NCBI GenBank assembly: GCA_035574455.1
Contig: DATLYT010000071.1
Location: 1-12,475 of the forward strand
Length of the DNA stretch: 12,475 nt
Source: DATLYT01 sp035574455
GTDB lineage: Bacteria > Bacteroidota > Ignavibacteria > UBA10030
Direction of reading: 5' to 3'
The position numbers and the translations under genes were made by a program. Under the pieces are notes generated by a model, which was not told the origin of the DNA, made no database searches, and worked only from the letters and a program-made list of their open reading frames with translations. Shown here in pieces: positions 7,735 to 12,475 of the stretch (position 1 is the stretch's first letter; the number at the start of each line of letters is the position of its first letter).

Positions 7735-8850
7735 TTATTTCTTTTTTTTCTGATGCATTTTTTTTACCCGGTCAGCTGCGCGAAAGAGGCGGTTCATCAT
7801 GGCGGCGCGGCGGTGGTAGAGCCGCTTAAGTTTCCTCGGCCGTCGTTTCGCCATCGCATAGGAAACTATGATGGGCATAGCTACCGTCGAATCGAGGTAA
7901 GCGACAACGGCATCCGGCAACTTATCGGGGTCGATTTTGCCCCAGCTGACGGCTTCAGACGGTGTGGCTCCGGAAAGTCCCCCGGTGTCTGGCCGGGCAT
8001 CCGTAATCTGGATAAAGTAATCATGCCCTTTTTCCTCGATTTTCAGCACTTCTTGAATCTGGGGCTCCGTCTGTAGAATGAAATTCTTTGGAGAGCCCCC
8101 GCCAAACACGAGAACCCCGCTTTTGCCTCCGGTCTGTTTCGCCTCAAGGACGATGGCGGCGGTTTCGTTCACGTCCGCCAACACATCAATCTGGCAGTGG
8201 TTTCCAAAGAGATTGGTCTCAGCGATGTTCATCCCAATGGAACTATCGCCGGGCGACGATGTATAAACCGGCACGCCGCATCTGTAAGCCGTGCCGAGAA
8301 TACTGCTGAAGGGGAGTTTGAGAATTCGCTCGCGCTCGTAAATGTACCTGCCGAGGTGGTAATGAATCTCCGATGTGCTCATCGGCCGCTGGAATTCCGG
8401 CCCGCTGATAATCTGCCGGAAAAATTCATCTGTCTCTAACAGTACGTTGTAATCAAACAAGATGTCGTAGATTCTGATGACCGCCTCTTTTCGGAGAACG
8501 CGATCGTCAATAAACGGTGTGCCGCGATGCAATGCGTGGCCGATAGCAAAATGTGTGTCGTGGTACAGGTTTGCTCCCGTGCTCACAATCCAATCTACAA
8601 ATCCTAACTTCATCAAGGGCACAATGCAGGAACCGCCAAGACCGGCTGGCGTCAATGCACCGGTAAGACTCATTCCGACGGTCACATCTGGCTCCAGCAT
8701 CTTTTCGACAAACAGCTCACACGCTTCACGCAGACGGCCAGCGTTGTACGCTTGAAAGTGTCGGTCGACAAGCTCGGTAACCTGAATGTTTTTCTTGATC
8801 GGTCGTGGGTCGATTTTTTTTCCGGAAAGCAACCGTTTCTTTATCGACAT
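7735..8850 (-). CDS. Deoxyhypusine synthase family protein (bacterial DHS-like)
   Basis: The 371-residue NAD-dependent DHS-fold protein belongs to the family whose eukaryotic members transfer the aminobutyl group of spermidine to eIF5A. Hallmarks are SLTGALTPAGLGG (61-73), STGANLYHDTH (90-100), VLVFGGGSPKNF (246-257) and EAVSWGKI (299-306). Lys305 matches the human catalytic Lys329 and Glu299 matches Glu323. Other spermidine contacts differ: human His288 aligns with Asn256, Asp243 with Met207 and Asp316 with Leu292, so another amine or acceptor is likely. Bacteria lack eIF5A, and related bacterial enzymes act in polyamine-type metabolism; the exact reaction here is unknown. The C-terminus (336-371) is very basic and ends in a lysine run from an A-tract. 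ATG at 8850 matches the family N-terminus, with AGGG seven bases upstream; the frame is also open back to a TTG at 8925. Confidence 0.85.
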   Translation of the reverse strand: MSIKKRLLSGKKIDPRPIKKNIQVTELVDRHFQAYNAGRLREACELFVEKMLEPDVTVGMSLTGALTPAGLGGSCIVPLMKLGFVDWIVSTGANLYHDTHFAIGHALHRGTPFIDDRVLRKEAVIRIYDILFDYNVLLETDEFFRQIISGPEFQRPMSTSEIHYHLGRYIYERERILKLPFSSILGTAYRCGVPVYTSSPGDSSIGMNIAETNLFGNHCQIDVLADVNETAAIVLEAKQTGGKSGVLVFGGGSPKNFILQTEPQIQEVLKIEEKGHDYFIQITDARPDTGGLSGATPSEAVSWGKIDPDKLPDAVVAYLDSTVAMPIIVSYAMAKRRPRKLKRLYHRRAAMMNRLFRAADRVKKMHQKKKK

Positions 8851-8892
8851 GCGAGGGCCCTGTGTGTAAGTGACGGTGCGGTGCAAAAGTAG

Positions 8893-8914
8893 CCCAAAAT
8901 ACAAGGATTTTGGG
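8893..8914. repeat. Perfect 8-6-8 inverted repeat over the DHS-like promoter
   Basis: CCCAAAAT (8893-8900) and ATTTTGGG (8907-8914) form an exact inverted repeat with a six-base centre. It covers the -10 element and part of the spacer of the candidate DHS-like promoter, the usual place for a repressor operator. The binding protein is unknown. Confidence 0.45.
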
Positions 8915-8925
8915 GTGGAAGTCAA
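8896..8925 (-). promoter_or_regulatory. Candidate promoter of the DHS-like gene
   Basis: On the minus strand TTGACT (plus 8920-8925) is followed after 18 bases by TATTTT (plus 8896-8901). A T-tract just upstream of the -35 (plus 8926-8933) could act as an UP element. It would start transcription about 40 bases before the ATG at 8850 and would let the DHS-like and H1-like genes be expressed apart from the SDR gene. Confidence 0.5.
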
Positions 8926-8952
8926 GAAAAAAAACGAATTTTTGAGGGTCGG

Positions 8953-9711
8953 TCAACTCGAAAGTACGCCACCCCCGTTCACGTTGATCGTCGCGCCGAT
9001 GACATGGTCGGCAAGATTCGATGCAAGAAAAAGAATAGAGCCTGCGATCTCTTCCGCCGTCGCTACTTTTCCGCGTGGGATGTTCTTTTCAATGTCCGCA
9101 CGCGTCGCCCGCTTTCCTAACACACCGGCTGTCATATCGGTATCAACCCAACCGGGCGCCACGGCGTTGACGCGGATGTTAAACGGTGCAAGCTCAACCG
9201 CAAGCGATTTCGTGAGCGCAATCATTCCTCCTTTCGATGCGGCGTAGTGAGAGTAGTACGGCTCACCACGTTGCCCCGCTGTGCTCGCAACGTTGATGAT
9301 TCTCCCGTATCGCTGTTTCTTCATAGTTGGCAGCACTGCCTGGGTAAAGAGGTACACACCTTTCAAATTGACATCGAGAGTTTCGTCCCACTGGGCTTCT
9401 GTCATTGTTGCGAGAGGCGCGCGCTTCCAAATGCCTGCATTGTTAACGAGTACATCAATCCTGCCAAAGCGCTGAAGGGTTTTCGTGACCACCGCTTTTA
9501 TCTCCTTCTTGCTCCTCATGTCTACCTTCAACGCTATCCCCTCGCTCCCCATCCGATGCACATTATCCAGAACGTTCCGCGCATAATGTTTCTTCGAGGC
9601 GTACGTAATACAAATTTTGGCACCGGCCCTTGCTGCCATCAAGGCCGTTGCTGCGCCTATCCCTCGCGAACCGCCAGTAATGAGCACTACTTGATTTTTT
9701 AGGCTGATCAT
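8953..9711 (-). CDS. SDR-family oxidoreductase (FabG-like)
   Basis: The 252-residue classical short-chain dehydrogenase has a complete active site: the Rossmann glycine motif TGGSRGIG (12-19), NNAG (90-93), catalytic Ser143 in INVAS, and Tyr156/Lys160 in HYAASK. The C-terminal INVNGGG (242-248) is typical of the 3-oxoacyl-ACP reductase subgroup. The sequence resembles FabG, but no fatty-acid synthesis gene is nearby, so the substrate could be any ketone or alcohol. Asp64-Met65 after the third strand fits the fold; NADP preference is plausible but not proven. ATG at 9711 is chosen because GGAG lies five bases upstream; an in-frame ATG at 9726 is possible. The gene is divergent from the iron permease and leads the minus-strand series, with 102 bases before the DHS-like gene. 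Confidence 0.92.
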   Translation of the reverse strand: MISLKNQVVLITGGSRGIGAATALMAARAGAKICITYASKKHYARNVLDNVHRMGSEGIALKVDMRSKKEIKAVVTKTLQRFGRIDVLVNNAGIWKRAPLATMTEAQWDETLDVNLKGVYLFTQAVLPTMKKQRYGRIINVASTAGQRGEPYYSHYAASKGGMIALTKSLAVELAPFNIRVNAVAPGWVDTDMTAGVLGKRATRADIEKNIPRGKVATAEEIAGSILFLASNLADHVIGATINVNGGGVLSS

Positions 9712-9739
9712 TTTCACTCCAAACATTCAAAGGATTAAC

Positions 9740-9756
9740 TTAGGAATTATTACTAA
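9740..9756. promoter_or_regulatory. 17-base near-perfect palindrome upstream of the SDR gene
   Basis: TTAGGAATTATTACTAA has seven of eight symmetric base pairs around a central T. It lies 29 bases before the SDR start and overlaps an A+T-rich stretch (TAATAAT on the minus strand) that could be its -10. The outer TTAG/CTAA arms recall DtxR/MntR-type metal boxes, but the match is loose. Confidence 0.35.
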
Positions 9757-9792
9757 ATATGCGTTTTTTCTTAGATTTTCCACTATTTCTAC

Positions 9793-9821
9793 TTGACACG
9801 CCGCATTAATACGACTAAATT
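9793..9821 (+). promoter_or_regulatory. Candidate promoter of the FTR1 permease gene
   Basis: A perfect -35 TTGACA (9793-9798) is followed by a 17-base spacer and a 4/6 match to the -10, TAAATT (9816-9821). Transcription would start near 9828, giving a leader of about 36 bases before the ATG at 9864. No other -35 of this quality was seen in the gap. Confidence 0.6.
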
Positions 9822-9825
9822 AGTC
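9813..9825. promoter_or_regulatory. IscR/Rrf2-type operator candidate over the FTR1 promoter
   Basis: GACTAAATTAGTC is a perfect 6-1-6 inverted repeat covering the candidate -10 of the permease gene. It fits exactly the core GACTRWWWYAGTC of the type-1 site bound by [2Fe-2S]-IscR; the flanking bases do not fit the rest of that consensus. Position over the -10 suggests repression. Sequence and location are seen; the regulator is inferred. Confidence 0.5.
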
Positions 9826-9863
9826 CGAGTTCATTCTTGTGACCGCAACCATTCTGTCAGACT

Positions 9864-11186
9864 ATGTTTGAATCATTCATCATAACTCTTCGCGAGGGTG
9901 TCGAAATCGCCCTTATTGTCGGTCTACTTCTTGTCTATCTTAACCGAATCGGCAAAACGCATCTGAAAAAAGCCGTGTTTTTCGCGCTGGCGTTTGCCTT
10001 CGTCGTGAGCATTGCAACAGCACTTGTGTTAGAGAAGCTGGCTATGGACTTTGAGCTGTTCGAGGGCTATCTCATGTTTATTGCCGCGGCCTTTGTCACA
10101 ACAATGGTCATATGGATGTGGAGGACTGCTCGCCATATCAAGAAAGAAATCGAACTGACGATCGACTCGCTCGTCGTCCAACAATCACCCTGGCATGTTC
10201 ACCTTGGTATTTTCCTCTTTACGTTCCTGATGGTGGTTCGTGAAGGAGTAGAGACTGTCATCTTTCTTCGCGCTGTTTCAACTGCTGGCGGATTTACCGG
10301 TGCTCCGCTCGGCGTTCTTCTTGGCGCGCTGGCAGCAGCGGCATTCGGATTTTTCTTCGTCAAGGGCAGCATGAAGATCGATATCGGTCGATTCCTAAAG
10401 GTTACTGCTATCGTGTTGCTGATTTTTGTTGCCCAGCTTTTGGTAAATGGCGCGCATGAATTTTTCGAGTTAGGCGTTTTCCCGCCAAGCCCGGAAATGA
10501 TGCGCATCCTCGGTCCGATTGTTCGCAATAACCTCCTGTTCATTTTGGCCATCGTGAGTATTCCTGCGATCCTGTTTATTATTCCGGGCAGGAAGATAAG
10601 TAGTGAGGCTCGGTCCGCAAACACTCGCTGGCAACTTGCCGCCGGTTTTGTCTCTATCTCGATGATCTTTTTCCTCGGCTTTAGCGGAATGTACGCATCA
10701 CGCGCAGCGGTTGTCATTTCTCCCCCCAAGCCTGTGCAGGCGGAAAACGGTATCATTCGCATTCCCGTTGGCGAGCTTCTGGATGGAGCGCTACATCGAT
10801 ACAGTTGGAATGATGAGGAGGGAACTCTAATCCGCTTTTTCGCACTACGGACGGGCACCAGCTCGTTCGCGACGGCCTTTGATGCCTGTCGTGCTTGCTA
10901 CAATTACGGCTATTATTATCTCGATGGCGGTGAGTTGATCTGTTCGGTCTGTGAGGCACCGTCGGAAATGACAACATTAGCCGTCGCGACAGAATCAGAA
11001 GATGAGCAGAGTGGCTCTATGGAGGGATTGGGTTGTGCACCGCTTTATCTTTCCTCTCGACTGCACGAGGGGGCGGTGGTTATTCGAGTTGATGAGCTTT
11101 TAAAGAACAAAAAATATTTTCAGACAAGTCATGTTCCGCAGACGGAGACGGTCGTTCCTGGCGGGCAGAGAAAGGATTTACACTAA
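9864..11186 (+). CDS. FTR1-family iron permease with C-terminal DUF2318-like domain
   Basis: The 440-residue protein combines two parts. The first (1-280) is an FTR1/EfeU-type iron permease with about eight hydrophobic segments and both signature motifs, REGVE at 10-14 and REGVE at 126-130, whose acidic residues are expected to pass iron through the inner membrane. The second (about 295-420) is a periplasmic-side cysteine-rich domain resembling DUF2318, annotated as a predicted Fe-S membrane protein domain: FDACRACYNYGYYYLDGG (339-356), CSVC (360-363) and GLGCAPLYL (388-396). Its five cysteines (342, 345, 360, 363, 391) could bind a metal or Fe-S cluster or deliver iron to the channel. ATG at 9864 places REGVE at the expected N-terminal position, though no Shine-Dalgarno is evident. 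The gene precedes the FecA-like receptor and has an operator-like palindrome in its promoter. Which iron oxidation state it carries is not shown. Confidence 0.9.
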   Translation: MFESFIITLREGVEIALIVGLLLVYLNRIGKTHLKKAVFFALAFAFVVSIATALVLEKLAMDFELFEGYLMFIAAAFVTTMVIWMWRTARHIKKEIELTIDSLVVQQSPWHVHLGIFLFTFLMVVREGVETVIFLRAVSTAGGFTGAPLGVLLGALAAAAFGFFFVKGSMKIDIGRFLKVTAIVLLIFVAQLLVNGAHEFFELGVFPPSPEMMRILGPIVRNNLLFILAIVSIPAILFIIPGRKISSEARSANTRWQLAAGFVSISMIFFLGFSGMYASRAAVVISPPKPVQAENGIIRIPVGELLDGALHRYSWNDEEGTLIRFFALRTGTSSFATAFDACRACYNYGYYYLDGGELICSVCEAPSEMTTLAVATESEDEQSGSMEGLGCAPLYLSSRLHEGAVVIRVDELLKNKKYFQTSHVPQTETVVPGGQRKDLH

Positions 11187-11193
11187 AAAACAG

Positions 11194-11247
11194 AGAGTGC
11201 ATCACCAGACGGAAAAACCTCGGCAAAGGTCGTTGGTGATGCACTCT
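11194..11247. terminator. Long stem-loop just after the permease gene
   Basis: A perfect 14-bp stem, AGAGTGCATCACCA (11194-11207) with TGGTGATGCACTCT (11234-11247), starts seven bases after the permease stop. The 26-base loop holds a smaller ACCT/AGGT pair. On the plus strand only A residues follow, so it lacks a U-run; on the minus strand it ends in U6 from the A-run at 11185-11190. It may protect the permease mRNA 3' end or stop antisense transcription rather than terminate the operon. Confidence 0.4.
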
Positions 11248-11258
11248 GAAAACACGAA

Positions 11259-11331
11259 AGCGCCACACGAACTGACGCTCTATCACCAATATACATATTG
11301 ATGTGAGACATTGTCAAGCCGTCGTGGCGCT
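11259..11331. repeat. Nested inverted repeats upstream of the FecA-like gene
   Basis: AGCGCCAC (11259-11266) and GTGGCGCT (11324-11331) form an exact 8-bp outer repeat. Between them CAATAT-AC-ATATTG (11287-11300) is a perfect 14-base palindrome, flanked by TCAC and GTGA. The set lies in the 185-base gap before the receptor gene, where a regulatory leader or operator would sit. It matches no riboswitch I know; in particular no cobalamin-box sequence is present. Confidence 0.4.
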
Positions 11332-11360
11332 CCTGTCTACTGATTCAACCTCTGAAGATC

Positions 11361-11366
11361 AAGGAG
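11361..11366 (+). promoter_or_regulatory. Ribosome binding site fixing the receptor start
   Basis: AAGGAG lies five bases before ATG 11372, followed at once by a signal peptide, which makes this start secure. Confidence 0.8.
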
Positions 11367-11371
11367 CTGTC

Positions 11372-12475
11372 ATGAAAACGTTTACCCGCGTTGTCTTTCT
11401 TCCTTTCATTGCACTCGTTGTCTCTTTTCCCTCTGTTTCGAGTCAAACCCCTTCCACATACGGCGGATCTGTGCGAGGAGTGGTTCTCGCTAAAGACACC
11501 AACGAACCGCTGTTTGGGGCAAACGTGCTGGTTTTAGGAACGAAAATAGGTGCTGCAACAGATCGATCGGGTGCTTTCCGTATTCCCCTTCTTCCTTCCG
11601 GAAATTACACTCTCCGAGTATCCATGCTTGGCTATGCTGAAACAACTGTCTCCATTACCATCCGTAACGGTGAGGTTTCCCCGGTCGAGATTCTCCTCGC
11701 CCCGCGACCCGTTGACCTTCCAACGGTTGAGATCACCGGCACTCACCCGGCTGTCTTTATGAAGATTCCCGGCTCAGCGGAAATTGTCGGACACGGCATG
11801 ATTGCCCGAAGTCACCCGGTCGGCTTTAACGAAATTCTCCGGAAAGTCCCAGGAGTCGTTGTGCGTGACGAAGAGGGATTTGGTATCCGTCCGAACATTG
11901 GGATTCGCGGACTTTTTCCCACGCGCAGCGGCAAGGTATTGTTGTTAGAGGATGGTGTTCCGTTCACGCAGGCTCCCTACGGCGACCCTGCGGCGTACTA
12001 CCATCCGCCGATTACCCGCTTCGAGCGCGTCGAGGTTCTCAAGGGAAGCGGACAGATTCTGTTTGGTCCACAGACCATCGGCGGCGTGATCAACTACTTA
12101 ACACCCCTGCCGCCTACAAAGACCGCGGCTTCGGCAAAATTTATGACGGGCAATAGAAACTACCTTTATGGCCAGATTGACGCGGGAACGACGTGGGGAC
12201 CAGCGAGCGTTCTCATCGACTACTCACGCAAGCAGGGCGACCTTGCCCGCGAAAATACCTCAACGAGACTCAACGATCTTACCGGAAAATTGGTGTGGAA
12301 GCTCGACGAGCGTTCCAACCTCACTCTGAAGGCCAACCTGTATACGGAAACATCGAACGTCACCTACGCGGGGTTGACGAAGATTGAGTTCGAGGAGAAT
12401 CCGTTTCAGAATCAGTTTAAGGATGACTGGTTCTACGTGACGCGTTACGGCACACATCTCATCTACGACCGTTAC
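11372..12475 (+). CDS. FecA-like TonB-dependent receptor, N-terminal part (runs off right edge)
   Basis: The frame stays open for all 368 visible codons and the protein continues beyond the window. A signal peptide (1-24, cleavage likely before Gln25) is followed by a carboxypeptidase-regulatory-like domain (about 33-110) with GAFRIPLLPSGNYTLRVSMLG at 67-87, common on receptors of Bacteroidota and relatives. PTVEITGT (117-124) looks like a TonB box. The plug (about 125-245) contains NEILRKVPGV (153-162), NIGIRG (175-180), LEDGVPFTQAPYGDPAAYY (192-210) and a GSGQILFGPQTIGGVINYL run (225-243); this pattern is close to ferric-citrate receptor FecA. The first beta-barrel strands follow. Iron-siderophore or ferric citrate uptake is therefore likely, supported by the permease gene 185 bases upstream, but the ligand cannot be fixed. 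No FecR-type signalling extension is present. Confidence 0.92.
   Translation, partial: MKTFTRVVFLPFIALVVSFPSVSSQTPSTYGGSVRGVVLAKDTNEPLFGANVLVLGTKIGAATDRSGAFRIPLLPSGNYTLRVSMLGYAETTVSITIRNGEVSPVEILLAPRPVDLPTVEITGTHPAVFMKIPGSAEIVGHGMIARSHPVGFNEILRKVPGVVVRDEEGFGIRPNIGIRGLFPTRSGKVLLLEDGVPFTQAPYGDPAAYYHPPITRFERVEVLKGSGQILFGPQTIGGVINYLTPLPPTKTAASAKFMTGNRNYLYGQIDAGTTWGPASVLIDYSRKQGDLARENTSTRLNDLTGKLVWKLDERSNLTLKANLYTETSNVTYAGLTKIEFEENPFQNQFKDDWFYVTRYGTHLIYDRY

Noticed and set aside
8926..8952. Intrinsic terminator after the SDR gene because of a T-tract on the minus strand
   Set aside because: No convincing stem precedes the T-tract, which fits better as an upstream A/T element of the DHS-like promoter.
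10199..10858. 219-codon minus-strand frame inside the permease gene
   Set aside because: The plus-strand frame has clear FTR1 and DUF2318 motifs; the antisense product is basic, Pro/Arg/Ser-rich and unrecognisable.
11194..11331. CRISPR array or integron attC site in the dyad-rich gap
   Set aside because: There are no regularly spaced direct repeats, and the arms lack the attC GTTRRRY/RYYYAAC boxes.
11187..11371. Cobalamin or other known riboswitch before the TonB-dependent receptor
   Set aside because: No conserved riboswitch core was found by eye; only simple inverted repeats are present.

Overview
The window reads as bacterial chromosome of about 50% GC from the Bacteroidota/Chlorobiota/Ignavibacteriota side of the FCB superphylum. 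This is inferred from gene content: a histone H1-like (Hc1) protein, a TonB-dependent receptor with an N-terminal carboxypeptidase-regulatory-like domain, a TonB-C protein with a long cytoplasmic N-terminus, and exported proteins with Ser/Ala-X-Ser/Ala before Gln at the predicted signal cleavage site. No plasmid, phage, transposase, CRISPR, tRNA or rRNA signature was seen. The species cannot be named from this sequence.

Minus strand, read right to left from about 9.7 kb: an SDR oxidoreductase (8953-9711); a deoxyhypusine-synthase-family protein (7735-8850); a histone H1-like protein (7497-7700); a secreted GH20-type beta-N-acetylhexosaminidase (4861-7419); a TonB energy transducer (4072-4785); a 57-residue single-pass membrane protein (3842-4015); a 958-residue UvrD/Upf1-like helicase relative with eroded ATPase motifs (631-3507); and, at the left edge, the first 24 codons of a secreted protein (1-74). 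Spacings of 34-102 bases from the SDR gene to the small membrane protein allow one or more operons. The 556-base and 334-base gaps around the helicase gene suggest it is transcribed separately.

Plus strand, diverging from the SDR gene: an FTR1-type iron permease carrying a C-terminal cysteine-rich DUF2318-like domain (9864-11186), then a FecA-like TonB-dependent receptor (from 11372, running off the right edge). Together they look like an iron-acquisition cassette: the receptor would bring iron across the outer membrane using TonB, and the permease would carry it across the inner membrane. The permease promoter has a perfect 13-base palindrome over its -10 element. It fits the core of the IscR/Rrf2 type-1 operator, which suggests control by Fe-S or iron status.

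The points most worth a second look are this operator, the DHS-family protein that keeps the catalytic lysine but has lost polyamine-binding residues and sits beside a lysine-rich histone-like gene, the apparently ATPase-dead helicase, the small membrane protein gene, and the cluster of dyads between permease and receptor.
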